The translations under genes were made by a program, and so were the position numbers. From positions 89,103-153,102 of the forward strand of contig NZ_CAWNSW010000129.1 in the NCBI RefSeq assembly GCF_963877135.1: DNA of 64,000 nt, in the 5' to 3' direction. The DNA comes from Stenomitos frigidus_A. GTDB taxonomy: Bacteria > Cyanobacteriota > Cyanobacteriia > Leptolyngbyales > Leptolyngbyaceae. The notes below the pieces were generated by a model. That model saw only the letters and a list, made by a program, of their open reading frames with translations, searched no databases and was not told where the DNA came from. Shown piece after piece: positions 15,739 to 24,928 of this stretch. Positions within the stretch are counted from its first letter, which is position 1; each line of letters starts with the position of its first letter.

Positions 15739-17508
15739 TCACTGCTTTAGATGAGATTTAAAGTAGGTCTTGTAAATCTCACGAGCGATCGGCACAGCGG
15801 ACACAGCCCCAAACCCGCCATTCTCCACTACTACAGCGACGGCAATCTGCGGGTTGCTTGCAGGGCCAAACCCGACAAACAACGCATTGTCAGGTTGCCC
15901 TGGCACTTCCGCTGTACCTGTTTTGCCACCCGTGAGTGGAATGGAGCCATCGTTAAGCTGGCTGGCAGTTCCCTGTTGTACGACTGCAATCAGTCCGGCT
16001 TTGATAATCGCGATCGTGCCCGGATCTAAGCCTGTTGCAGTGGGTTGCCGTTCCGGCATGCCAGTTTGTGTGAGCAGTAAATGGGGTTTGACGCGCTTGC
16101 CTCCATTCACGATCGCAGAGACCATAACGGCCATTTCCAGTGGCGTCACTTGTACCAGACCTTGACCGATCGACATACTCACCGTATCGCCGCCATACCA
16201 GGGTTCTTTATAGAGCTTTTCTTTTTCGGCTGGAGTCGGCACTGACCCATGACTGCCACCTTCCAAACCCATATTGTCCGTCGTGCCAATGCCCAACCGA
16301 TGTGCCCACTTAGAAATCTGCTCTGGCCCTGCAGCAAGCCCAACTTGATAAAAGAAGGTATTGCTACTGTACGCAAAGGCATCTCGGAAGCCAATGACGC
16401 CATAGCCACTGCCATGCTCGTGAAACAGGTGTCCACCCAGGTTGAGCGCTGCAAAGGTGGCTAGCGTTGAGTCAGGAGAAAACTTGCCTGACTGGATCCC
16501 AGCTGCCGCCGTCACGACCTTAAAGGTGCTACCAGGCGGATAGCCCTGTAAGGCGCGGTTCAAAAACGGTTGATTTCGGCTCTGTAGCTGTTTCCAGTCT
16601 CCTGGCGAAATGCGACGTGTAAACAAGTTGGGGTCGAAGGTTGGTCCACTTGCCAGTGCCAGCACTTCACCCGTTTTGACATCCAGCACGACAACGGCTC
16701 CGCGTCGTTTTGCCAGCGCTTTTTCAGCTGTTTTCTGCAACTCTAAATCAAGGGTTAGCTGCATCGGCGCACCAGACTGAGACGGCTTCGTGCCAAGCGA
16801 TCGCACAACTTGCCCAGTAGCATTGACTTCGAGCAGTTGCCCACCCCAAACGCCCTGGAGCGTTGCGTTGGCAAGACGCTCAATGCCCATCTGACCCACT
16901 AGCATACCCATTGGGTAGTCGGGGTTTTGCTTCAAATCCTCGGCTGTCGCCTCACGGATGTAGCCCAGAATGTGAGATGCCAGGTCACCGTTCGGATAGT
17001 AGCGGTTTGACTCGCCTCGAATTTCTAAACCCGGAAACTGATTGTGTTTTTCTGATAAGGCGACAAAGGCAGAAAGGGACAAATCACGGCTGATACGCAC
17101 GGGGGTCGGGGCACGATAGCCCACTTGCTCTAGCTTAGCGAGAATCTCTTCGCGCGGCATGTTGAGGATGTGCCCTAATGTGGCTGCACTTTCTGCCCAC
17201 TGGGCTTTGGTTTCTTCTCTCGGTGAGAGGTACACCGATCGTGCTAGTCGATTAGCCGCCAGCAGCTTACCATTGCGATCGAGGATATTACCCCGATCAG
17301 AAGGCGTCGGCACCAGCGAAATTCGATTCTTATCAACAAGATGCCGATGATAGGAACCCTGTACAAGCTGGAGCTGGATCAACCGCAAAAGACAACCGCT
17401 AATCAAACCCGTCAGTACCAGCAGAAGAATAACGGATCGCTGCGATCGCTGCGTCAAAGCGACATGGATACGACGGCTTTTTGAATTGAGAGAAAGACCA
17501 TTAGCCAT
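15739..17508 (-). CDS. mrdA: Penicillin-binding protein 2 (peptidoglycan D,D-transpeptidase)
   Basis: A class B high-molecular-weight PBP of 589 residues from the ATG at 17508 (a TTG lies 9 bases further upstream). An N-terminal cytoplasmic tail and one membrane span (SVILLLVLTGLISGCLLRLI) anchor it; a dimerisation domain follows (RGNILDRNGKLLAANR). The transpeptidase domain shows the serine motif STFK (Ser327), SSN (381-383) and KTGTAE (Lys529). PBP2 cross-links lateral wall peptidoglycan in the elongasome with RodA and MreB. The gene order MreBCD-PBP2 is not present here. It lies directly downstream of the DnaA-box region with its 3' end facing it. The assignment to PBP2 rather than PBP3 rests on the N-terminal RGNILDRNG pattern and overall length. 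Confidence 0.9.
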   Translation of the reverse strand: MANGLSLNSKSRRIHVALTQRSQRSVILLLVLTGLISGCLLRLIQLQLVQGSYHRHLVDKNRISLVPTPSDRGNILDRNGKLLAANRLARSVYLSPREETKAQWAESAATLGHILNMPREEILAKLEQVGYRAPTPVRISRDLSLSAFVALSEKHNQFPGLEIRGESNRYYPNGDLASHILGYIREATAEDLKQNPDYPMGMLVGQMGIERLANATLQGVWGGQLLEVNATGQVVRSLGTKPSQSGAPMQLTLDLELQKTAEKALAKRRGAVVVLDVKTGEVLALASGPTFDPNLFTRRISPGDWKQLQSRNQPFLNRALQGYPPGSTFKVVTAAAGIQSGKFSPDSTLATFAALNLGGHLFHEHGSGYGVIGFRDAFAYSSNTFFYQVGLAAGPEQISKWAHRLGIGTTDNMGLEGGSHGSVPTPAEKEKLYKEPWYGGDTVSMSIGQGLVQVTPLEMAVMVSAIVNGGKRVKPHLLLTQTGMPERQPTATGLDPGTIAIIKAGLIAVVQQGTASQLNDGSIPLTGGKTGTAEVPGQPDNALFVGFGPASNPQIAVAVVVENGGFGAVSAVPIAREIYKTYFKSHLKQ

Positions 17509-18138
17509 CACTAACAATGCTCAACGATAGAAGCCTACTCATCATGACCTTAAGGGCAATCGCAAAAACAGGCAGTTAAATCATCTTTCATCAGTAGTAG
17601 CAAGCAACTATCTAGATGAATACCCTAGCTAGATCCACTTACTGACTCAACATACCCGCCATGTTTGTATGAATTTTGTATGAGTTTTACCGATCATTCA
17701 AGCTTCTTGTCTGACATCGCTTTCAATTGGCGTAGAGATTAGCTGTTGAGTAGCCCCAGTAACTGAACGCCCCAGCAACTGAACGCCCCAGCAACTGAAC
17801 GATAGTGCAGAGAGCATGGGGTACCCTAGCAATACAGAGCCACAATGCTGCAAAAGCCGATGCTATGCCAAGAACGTACCGTGTCGCTTGAGTTCATCCC
17901 AAACACTCTACACATATCAATCATACGCTTTTGTTTTGTATGTCACAGGCTACAGCCGTTCTCCAAATCATTTACTTCATCGCTAAATAAGTATCCATGA
18001 TTAGTCATTGTTAGGCAGCCAGCCGTGAAGCAAGGATAGCCATCAACTGAAGGTATTAATCGTCAAATCTACACCTTGCTGAAATACTTTTATAGTTAGA
18101 AACGTCGAAGAATTACTGTTAGCAAAGGGATCACTATT
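17509..18138. other. Intergenic region between divergent genes
   Basis: About 630 bases between the PBP2 and STAS starts. No gene is recognisable. It contains a three-copy 16-bp repeat at 17753-17800 and A/T-rich stretches likely to include both promoters. Confidence 0.6.
17753..17800. repeat. Three tandem copies of a 16-bp repeat
   Basis: The unit GCCCCAGCAACTGAAC occurs three times head to tail (17753, 17769, 17785); the first copy has T for C at position 8. The near identity suggests a recent slip-strand expansion. Confidence 0.9.
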
Positions 18139-18477
18139 GTGATTAAAATTTTTAAGCCTGTAGGCATTCTAGACCGTATTCAAGCAAAGAAACTCCATCT
18201 GGAAGTTGACAATGCCATCAAAGCAGGCAGCAAGATTGCGCTGATTGACATGCAAGCGGTGACATTAATCGATAGTTCTGCTCTCGGTGAATTGGTCGTG
18301 CTTTTGAAGGCCATTCGTACAAAGGACGGAAAATTGTGTTTCTGTTCAGTTGGGCAACAGCCCAAAATGGTCTTTGAGCTAACAGGCATGGAAAAAGTAT
18401 TTCATATTTTCAGTGATCAAGAAGCTTTTCATCAACACCAAATTGCAATAAATCCTGAACACCACTTACTCCGATGA
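18139..18477 (+). CDS. STAS-domain anti-sigma factor antagonist
   Basis: 112 residues, GTG start at 18139. A single STAS domain with the phosphorylation-site motif TLIDSSALGELV (Ser46/Ser47), preceded by KIALIDMQAV. These small proteins bind an RsbW-like kinase when dephosphorylated and release its partner. The PP2C response regulator (18466, opposite strand) and the RsbW-like kinase (19880) next door complete a partner-switching circuit. The 3' end overlaps that of the convergent PP2C gene by 12 bases. The sequence extends about ten residues past the usual STAS fold. Confidence 0.88.
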   Translation: MIKIFKPVGILDRIQAKKLHLEVDNAIKAGSKIALIDMQAVTLIDSSALGELVVLLKAIRTKDGKLCFCSVGQQPKMVFELTGMEKVFHIFSDQEAFHQHQIAINPEHHLLR

Positions 18478-19620
18478 ATCGGCACAAAAGCTAATGCGCA
18501 ACAGCGACAAGTCGTCATCCAGAATCACTTTTGTGTTTAACGTTTTGACGTAATTCAAAATATAGTCTAGCCCGAACTGAGCGATCGTAGCTTGTTCATC
18601 AACTAGCAAGGCGATAAAAGCATCGAAGCCCCAAATTTCATTATTTTCTCGGAAAACTTCATAGACCCCGTCACTGAAAATATACAGCACACTGGTTGGA
18701 TCGATGTCGCAACGTTGATCAACAAAGCGTGTATCAGGCAGCATGCCAATCGGCATACCGGTTGTTCGTAGTTGAGTAGATTGGAGACCCTGCTTAGTCG
18801 TGTGATTGAGCAGAATCGCCGGTGGGTGCCCTGCACTGGAATAGACAAGTTGCCGTTTTGCCTGATTGTAAACGCCGTACCAGATCGTAAAGTATTTATC
18901 GTTCTGGCTATCCATTTGAAAGGCTTCATTAAGAGCCGTTAAAACATGGCTGGGTTGATAGAAATTGACCCCATCCATAGACTGCGATCGCAGCATATTT
19001 AAAACTGAGATCGACGGTAAGGCTGCGCCTAAACCATGCCCAGAAACGTCTAATAAGTAAATCGCTAGATAGTCGGGATCAAGCCAGTAATAGTCAAAGC
19101 AATCGCCCCCAAGATGCTGTGAGGGTATAAAGCGTGAATCAATCGTGACGCTACCGCTGAGTGGCTTTGGCAATAGCGATCGTACATACTCTGCGGCCTC
19201 TTTAAACTCTGACTCTAGTAGGTGTTTCTGAGCCTTTAAGTCTTGGCTGGCGTGATACAACCTGAGTCCAGCACGGACTCGCGCCTTCAATTCGTTCAGT
19301 TCAAATGGTTTCGTTAGAATATCGTCTGCACCATTGTCTAACCCATACACGCGATCTTCGATCGCATCACGAGAGGTGAGCAAGATAAAGAAAGCGCTTG
19401 ATAATTCTGGATCTGCTTTGATCCTACGGCAGACGTCTAAACCATCCATCAACGGCATCAGCCAATCACAAATGATGAGGGCTGGGTGGAGTTGTTGCGC
19501 CTGATTGATGCCCTCTAAACCGTCACTAGCAACTGCCACTTCATAGCCCTGATCGCTTAGCACTTTCCTTAGAACGACCTGAATGGTTCGATCATCATCA
19601 ATTACTAGAACTTGGTGCAT
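18466..19620 (-). CDS. Response regulator with PP2C (SpoIIE/RsbU-type) phosphatase domain
   Basis: 384 residues. The receiver domain occupies residues 1-120 (VLVIDDD at the acidic pocket, phosphoacceptor Asp52 in IICDWLMPLMDG, Lys in DDILTKPF). A short coiled linker (ASQDLKAQKHLLESEFKEA) leads to a PP2C-type phosphatase with metal-binding motifs HLGGDCFDYYW and LLDVSGHGLGAALPS and a C-terminal FSDGVYEV. The domain order suits a phosphatase that is switched by a histidine kinase and dephosphorylates a STAS antagonist. The adjacent convergent STAS gene is the obvious substrate. The large hybrid kinase at 20435-24928 is a plausible phosphodonor partner by proximity only. Confidence 0.93.
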   Translation of the reverse strand: MHQVLVIDDDRTIQVVLRKVLSDQGYEVAVASDGLEGINQAQQLHPALIICDWLMPLMDGLDVCRRIKADPELSSAFFILLTSRDAIEDRVYGLDNGADDILTKPFELNELKARVRAGLRLYHASQDLKAQKHLLESEFKEAAEYVRSLLPKPLSGSVTIDSRFIPSQHLGGDCFDYYWLDPDYLAIYLLDVSGHGLGAALPSISVLNMLRSQSMDGVNFYQPSHVLTALNEAFQMDSQNDKYFTIWYGVYNQAKRQLVYSSAGHPPAILLNHTTKQGLQSTQLRTTGMPIGMLPDTRFVDQRCDIDPTSVLYIFSDGVYEVFRENNEIWGFDAFIALLVDEQATIAQFGLDYILNYVKTLNTKVILDDDLSLLRISFCADSSE

Positions 19621-19676
19621 AGAAGACAGCGTTAATGGTTAAAGAATCAGTTTGCCCAGGATCAAGGAGGCAAAAA

Positions 19677-19703
19677 ATGAGAGTGGGTTCGTCAGACGTA
19701 TAA
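19677..19703 (+). CDS. Eight-codon leader ORF with strong ribosome-binding site (tentative)
   Basis: AAGGAGG at 19664-19670 sits six bases before an ATG at 19677. The frame reads MRVGSSDV and stops at TAA 19701-19703. It lies 75 bases before a strong terminator hairpin and about 180 bases before the RsbW-like gene. The Shine-Dalgarno is stronger than those of neighbouring genes, which is why it is listed. Whether it is translated is unknown; it could be a leader peptide for attenuation or a chance match. Confidence 0.3.
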   Translation: MRVGSSDV

Positions 19704-19777
19704 TTCTGTAATGCAGTCGGTGAGTAATAGCCTCTCAGTCGATGGGCATGATTAAACTAGAGATGATGTTCGGGATG

Positions 19778-19826
19778 AAAGTGGTGCAACCTTCCGCTTG
19801 GAGTCAAAAGGTTGCACCACTTTTTT
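19778..19826 (+). terminator. Strong rho-independent-type terminator in the leader of the RsbW-like gene
   Basis: AAAGTGGTGCAACCTT (19778-19793) pairs perfectly with AAGGTTGCACCACTTT (19808-19823) over 16 bp, with a 14-nt loop and a run of six T residues starting at 19821. The T-run is on the + strand only. The hairpin lies between divergent genes, so it ends a short upstream + transcript rather than a known coding gene. Confidence 0.85.
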
Positions 19827-19879
19827 ATAATTAGTCGCGACTATCCACTTATATTCAAGCAGCTAAATTAGAGGATTAT

Positions 19880-20323
19880 TTGCCCTTGCAACCCCTCCAC
19901 AAAGCTTTTCTTCAGGTCAACACAGACCTAAACGCGCTGGCTGAAGTGCTTTCATGTTTTGATCAGTTTAAGGGACCACCGCTTTCCGATCGCGACTGGT
20001 TGCAATGTCAACTGATTTTGGCAGAGGCGTTTACCAATGCTGTACGTCATGCACATAAAGATCGCCCAGTTGAACTTTTGATTGATATTGAAGTCATAAC
20101 GTTTGCTACACAAATCGAAATACGGCTTTGGGACTGGGGTGATCCCTTTAATTTAGCTCACACGCTTGAACGTCTACCGTTAACATTCGCGCAGGAAGCT
20201 GAGGGCGGACGCGGCTTACAGCTAATGCGAAAACTTGCTGATAGCTTGAGCTATACACGAACGGAGCATCGAAATTGTTTGCTGATTGTCAAATACTACG
20301 ACAAAGGATCAAGTAATACCTGA
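19880..20323 (+). CDS. RsbW-like anti-sigma factor serine kinase (HATPase_c_2)
   Basis: 147 residues, TTG start at 19880 with GAGG at 19871-19874. The N-box ILAEAFTNAVRHAHK and the G-box WDWGDPFN plus EGGRGLQLMRKLAD define the GHKL ATPase fold of the RsbW/SpoIIAB family. Such kinases phosphorylate their STAS antagonist and bind a partner (classically a sigma factor). No sigma-factor gene is adjacent, so the downstream target is unknown. The close STAS (18139) and PP2C (18466) genes make a three-component switch. The leader hairpin at 19778 may regulate it. Confidence 0.88.
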   Translation: MPLQPLHKAFLQVNTDLNALAEVLSCFDQFKGPPLSDRDWLQCQLILAEAFTNAVRHAHKDRPVELLIDIEVITFATQIEIRLWDWGDPFNLAHTLERLPLTFAQEAEGGRGLQLMRKLADSLSYTRTEHRNCLLIVKYYDKGSSNT

Positions 20324-20391
20324 ATAAATGCTATGAGGGTCTTCTGAGGCAGACAAGAAAGGTGAAACGTCCCTACAACCTTCCTCTCTCA

Positions 20392-20423
20392 ATGCAGCAT
20401 CGTCGCATGAGCCCATGCTGCAT
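20392..20423. terminator. Hairpin between convergent genes
   Basis: ATGCAGCAT (20392-20400) and ATGCTGCAT (20415-20423) form a perfect 9-bp stem between the ends of the RsbW-like gene and the convergent hybrid kinase gene. There is no T-run, so it is a weak terminator candidate. Confidence 0.35.
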
Positions 20424-20434
20424 GGTAAACGGAT

Positions 20435-23400
20435 TCAGCTTGTGGCTGCTAAAAAGAGGCGTACTTCATTCAGTATTTGTTGCAGTTGAGTGAGTTTTTC
20501 GGCCGCGCCCTGAAGTTCGTGCTGACGTGCCTGCCGTTCAACGTAATCGGCGATCGCAGACATTGCAGTTAAGCCAACATTAGCGCTTGCGCCTTTAATA
20601 TGATGAGCAGCATGTTCAAGGTCACAAAAATGACGCCGAGCGATCGCGCTTTCTAGCGCCGTGAGGTGATCGTCGGCATCTGCAACAAACACATGCAGTA
20701 ACTCAAGTTCGAACGCTGCATTCCCGTCTGAGAGTTGATGGAGATGATCCCAATCAATGAATGAAAATTGTAGCGATCGAACGTTTGCATCGTGGGCTGA
20801 CTGCAACAAGGTACTTGGCTCAGTGCCATCTGCTTCAGTGCTGTCTCTCCCATTGGCGGCGACCCTAGTAGAACCATGAAGGGGTCCTTGTACCGCTCTA
20901 GTTTGCGTAGCGGTGCCAAGAACTGGTGGCATCATAACCTGGTTGACTGACGCTATATGGCTACGTGCAAGCAGCACCTGACTCCAATCAGTCAATTTGG
21001 CAGCTAACACCTCCTTCAGCAGTGGTTTGCTGAGGTAATCATCCATTCCTACAGCAAGACAGCGTTCGCGGTCTTCTTTCATGGCATTGGCAGTGAGCGC
21101 GATGATGATGGTTGGCTGTTTTCCATCCAAGGCTTGTTCTCCTTCGAGACGCCTGATTTCGCAGGTTGTGCTGTAGCCATCTAGTACAGGCATTTGGCAA
21201 TCCATGAGCACAATGTCGTAAGTGGTTTGGCTCATCATTGTTAGCGCCACTTCGCCATTACAGGCAACATCGGCCATATAGCCCAGATATTTAAGCTGGC
21301 TTAACGTTACACGCTGATTGACCGCGTTATCCTCGACCAGCAAAAGCTTGAGGGTAGATGGTGCTGGTGTCGAAGCCGTCGAGGTCACATCACTAACAGG
21401 CGCGATCGCAGTGAGATTCTTATCAGCGATCGACTCCTGAGCCTGATCATTAAGACAGAGTGACGATCGTTCCGTGGCAGGGCTGGCTGGAAGCGACGCT
21501 CTGATCAACGGATCACTTATCAGTGTATTTATGATGCAGTCCATTAAGCGAGACTGCTTGACTGGCTTCACCAAATAAGCAGCAAAGCCCAACCCTAAAA
21601 CCTGGCTACCACTGCCTCGGTGACTCAGGGAGGTCATCATAATCAACTTAGTCTTTGCCAGCAGCGGCTCGGCCTTAATTTGACGACCCAACATTTCGCC
21701 GTCCATCACCGGCATTTGCATATCCAAAATCGCTAGATCGTATGGCATGCCCTCGTTCGCACGCTCTCGCAGCAGTTGCAGTGCAGCCTCAGCATCCGCC
21801 GCTTCATCGATCTGCATCCCCCAGGTAGACACTTGATAGCGTACGATTTTACGGTTGGTGGCATTGTCATCCACAACCAGCAATCTGAGTTGATTGAAGG
21901 GCAGCGCGATCGTCGCTTGGGCTAGTGTCGCAGGCGGGTCTGGTGCGCGATCGAAGGTCAGCATGACCCAAAACCGCGAGCCTTTCCCCACTGTACTTTC
22001 AACGCCAATTTTGCCGCCCATTAGCTCTACCAATTGGCGTGAAATGGCTAACCCTAAACCGGTGCCACCATAACGTCGTGTTGTAGACGGATCGACTTGA
22101 GAAAACGGCTTGAATAGACGCTCTAACCCAGCAGCAGGGATCCCGATGCCCGTGTCAGCAACAGAGAACAGTATGGTGGCTGTCGTAGCCGTTTCGGCCA
22201 TCAGCGAAGCTTGAACAACGACTTCACCCGTGCTGGTGAACTTAATCGCATTACTCACCAAATTAGTGAGAATTTGGCGCAACCGATTCGCATCACCTCG
22301 AAGCTGCGTCGGTAAATTGCGATAGACCAGTGTAGCTAGCTCCAGCTTTTTGGCTTGGGCGACGGGTGCCAGAAGATCTGCCACTTCCTCAAGGCAACTA
22401 TTCAGGTCAAAAGAGAGCATCTCCAACTCCATTTCGCCCGCTTCCAGCTTGGAGAAGTCCAGGATTTGATTAATCAAGTTCAGCAGGGTTTCGCCACTCA
22501 TCTGAATGGTTTCGACAAACTCCCGCTGCTCTGGGCTCAGAGGCGTGTCTTTTAACAGCCCAGTCATGCCCAGTACACCATTCATGGGTGTACGAATTTC
22601 GTGGCTGACGGTTGCCAGAAAAATACTTTTCATCTGAGACGCCTGCTCTGCTTCGCAGCGGGCTTGCTCTAGTGCAATGTTGTGCTGTGCAAGTTGTTCG
22701 CGCTGTTGGGTTTCGCGTGCCAGCAAATGCGCTTGTGCGAGAGCAATACCCACCTGATCCGCCAGTTGGGTCAGGAATTCCACTTCAAAAGCACGCCAAT
22801 GTCTGGGACCAGAACATTGATGAGCCACTAGCAGCCCCCAAAGCTGTGCTTTCCCGGTTGCACTACGCCCTTGAATAATGGGAACGACTAAGTTCGCTTT
22901 GACTTGAAATTGAGTCAGCAGGTCGCGATGGCAGTCAGTGAGAGTTGCGTGGTCAATGTTATCGATCGCCTGCGTTCTACCGCACTGATACCTTTGCCGA
23001 TCGCCTTCACCGAGACAGGTATCCCGAATGACCGACCCTAAGGCAGGTGACCAGTTGGCATCGACTGATTCCACAACCACAGTGCCAGCCCAGTCGGGCT
23101 CAAAGCGATGGATCAGGACGCGATCGGCTTGCAGAAACTGACGCACTTCAGCAACCGTCGTACTTAAAATATCGTCTAGATCGAGCGATTGGCGAATGCG
23201 GAGAGTAATGGCTGTCAGCAGGTAGGCACGGTGATTTTGACTTTCTAGCGCTTCCTCTACCAGCTTGCGCTGAGTGACATCACGAACGATAATCACGGCT
23301 TCATTTTCACCACTAACCGCAATGCGAGCTTCTTCGTAGTGCATGCCATCAGCAAGCGCAAGCTGATATTCACAAAATTGGAGTTCACCCGTACGGAGCG

Positions 23401-24928
23401 CTTCGGCGAGGCAATGCTGGCGCTTTTGAACCACGTCCGGTGGCAGCACATCTCCCTCCCGCTTGCCGACAATTTCATCGAACGGGAGGAGGGCATCAAA
23501 ATGCGTTGCCGCTTTGGCATCTAGATAAACACCCTCGTGGTTAACGCGTAGCATCAAGTCGGGAATGGCGTTGAGCAGAGCTTGTTGGCGGCTTTCGGTT
23601 TTACGGAGAGCTTCTTCAACCTGCTTGCGATCACTAATGTCGCTAAAGGTGCAAAGGACATGCTGGAGATCGCCATCAGAGTTGAAGTGGGGGTCTGCGT
23701 TGACTAAGAGCCAAACCTGGTCATCATGTTTTGGACGGTAAACACCCATGACAACGTTATGCACAGGCTTGCGAGTCGCGATCGCCTGGGGTACTGGATG
23801 GGTTTCGCCAGAGAAAGGAGAGCCGTCCTCATGTATGACATGCCAGCGCTCGTCAAACGATGACATCCCCATCATTTGGGCTTCCTCCAACCCCAGCATC
23901 GTCAGGGCGGCTGGGTTAACCAGTAGCATCTCAGCCTCTGCACCCTGTAAAGCAACGCCAACTTGAAGACTTTGCACTAAATCGCGGAAATGGGCTTCGC
24001 TCTGCTGCAGTGCTTGCTCAGTCAGCTTGCGCTGGGTAATATCTTGGAGCTGAGAGACAAAATGGAGTGGCTTTCCGTTTGCGTCTCGCAGCAGAAAAGC
24101 AGTCAGTAACGCCCATACCGTATGCCCTCGCTTGTGGAGATAGCGCTTTTCCAGTTGATAGGATTCAATCTCTCCTGCCAGCGCTTGCTGAAAATAGCCC
24201 ACGTTAACATCGAGATCATCGGGATGGGTCAGCGCTTGAAAGCTTTTTGTGAGCAGTTCTGCTTCGGAGTAGCCAAAAATTGTACAGATGGAGCGGTTGA
24301 CTTGGAGACAGCGACCATCCAGCCCAACCAACGCCATACCGATCGCGGCAAAGTTAAAGGCACTGCGAAACCGTTCTTCGCTTCGTTGCAGTGCAACCTC
24401 TACTTGCTGCCGTTCACCCATAGCAGTGAGCAAGGCACCAAGGTTGAGGCGGCACTCTAACTGACTGACAACCTGGCGACTCAGCCGACGGAGTGCCTCG
24501 ATTTCTTGCTGCTGTGGTTCGCGGGGTACGCGATCCATTACACAAAGGGTGCCGATCGCACATCCATTGGGTGTAATCAAAGGAGCTGCAATATAGAAAC
24601 GGACATACGGCTCACTTGTAACCACCACATTTGTAGCGAATTGGGCATCGGCTGCTGTGTCAGGAATGATCAGCATCTCCCGTTGCTCAACGCATACAGG
24701 ACAAAAGCCAACGTGCAGACCGACTTCGTCAATGACTAACCCGACTCTGGACTTAATCCATTGACGGTTATCAGCAACGAGCGTCATCATCGCCATGGGC
24801 GTACTACAGATCTGAGCTGCTAACTGAGTCAGATCATCAAATGCTTCTTCGGGAGCTGTATCCAGAATCTGATACTGGTATAAAGTTTCTAACCTTTTTG
24901 CTTCCTTATCCAGTCGGGCTGCCTTCAT
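20435..24928 (-). CDS. Hybrid sensor histidine kinase, GAF-PAS3-GAF-HK-REC-REC-HPt
   Basis: 1497 residues with no membrane span, hence cytoplasmic. Order: an N-terminal GAF (LYQYQILDTAPEEAFDDLTQ), three PAS domains (about 180-560; the first contains FNFAAIGMALVGLDG), a phytochrome-like GAF (about 570-740, LQADRVLIHRFEPDW), HisKA with His776 in TVSHEIRTPMNG, HATPase with N box NLVSNAIKFTS and G boxes DTGIGIP and GGTGLGLAIS, two receivers (LLVVDDNATNRK; VLMDCQMPVLDG), and a C-terminal HPt with His1443 in HHIKG. The second GAF lacks an obvious bilin-binding Cys in the usual place. The complete phosphorelay in one chain implies transfer to a separate response regulator; the PP2C regulator at 18466 is a nearby candidate. 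Confidence 0.93.
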   Translation of the reverse strand: MKAARLDKEAKRLETLYQYQILDTAPEEAFDDLTQLAAQICSTPMAMMTLVADNRQWIKSRVGLVIDEVGLHVGFCPVCVEQREMLIIPDTAADAQFATNVVVTSEPYVRFYIAAPLITPNGCAIGTLCVMDRVPREPQQQEIEALRRLSRQVVSQLECRLNLGALLTAMGERQQVEVALQRSEERFRSAFNFAAIGMALVGLDGRCLQVNRSICTIFGYSEAELLTKSFQALTHPDDLDVNVGYFQQALAGEIESYQLEKRYLHKRGHTVWALLTAFLLRDANGKPLHFVSQLQDITQRKLTEQALQQSEAHFRDLVQSLQVGVALQGAEAEMLLVNPAALTMLGLEEAQMMGMSSFDERWHVIHEDGSPFSGETHPVPQAIATRKPVHNVVMGVYRPKHDDQVWLLVNADPHFNSDGDLQHVLCTFSDISDRKQVEEALRKTESRQQALLNAIPDLMLRVNHEGVYLDAKAATHFDALLPFDEIVGKREGDVLPPDVVQKRQHCLAEALRTGELQFCEYQLALADGMHYEEARIAVSGENEAVIIVRDVTQRKLVEEALESQNHRAYLLTAITLRIRQSLDLDDILSTTVAEVRQFLQADRVLIHRFEPDWAGTVVVESVDANWSPALGSVIRDTCLGEGDRQRYQCGRTQAIDNIDHATLTDCHRDLLTQFQVKANLVVPIIQGRSATGKAQLWGLLVAHQCSGPRHWRAFEVEFLTQLADQVGIALAQAHLLARETQQREQLAQHNIALEQARCEAEQASQMKSIFLATVSHEIRTPMNGVLGMTGLLKDTPLSPEQREFVETIQMSGETLLNLINQILDFSKLEAGEMELEMLSFDLNSCLEEVADLLAPVAQAKKLELATLVYRNLPTQLRGDANRLRQILTNLVSNAIKFTSTGEVVVQASLMAETATTATILFSVADTGIGIPAAGLERLFKPFSQVDPSTTRRYGGTGLGLAISRQLVELMGGKIGVESTVGKGSRFWVMLTFDRAPDPPATLAQATIALPFNQLRLLVVDDNATNRKIVRYQVSTWGMQIDEAADAEAALQLLRERANEGMPYDLAILDMQMPVMDGEMLGRQIKAEPLLAKTKLIMMTSLSHRGSGSQVLGLGFAAYLVKPVKQSRLMDCIINTLISDPLIRASLPASPATERSSLCLNDQAQESIADKNLTAIAPVSDVTSTASTPAPSTLKLLLVEDNAVNQRVTLSQLKYLGYMADVACNGEVALTMMSQTTYDIVLMDCQMPVLDGYSTTCEIRRLEGEQALDGKQPTIIIALTANAMKEDRERCLAVGMDDYLSKPLLKEVLAAKLTDWSQVLLARSHIASVNQVMMPPVLGTATQTRAVQGPLHGSTRVAANGRDSTEADGTEPSTLLQSAHDANVRSLQFSFIDWDHLHQLSDGNAAFELELLHVFVADADDHLTALESAIARRHFCDLEHAAHHIKGASANVGLTAMSAIADYVERQARQHELQGAAEKLTQLQQILNEVRLFLAATS

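Noticed and set aside
15386..15742. A 118-codon - strand frame spanning the DnaA-box cluster
   Set aside because: Its residues (repeated STG and HK segments) are produced by the repeated DnaA-box words; no family match.
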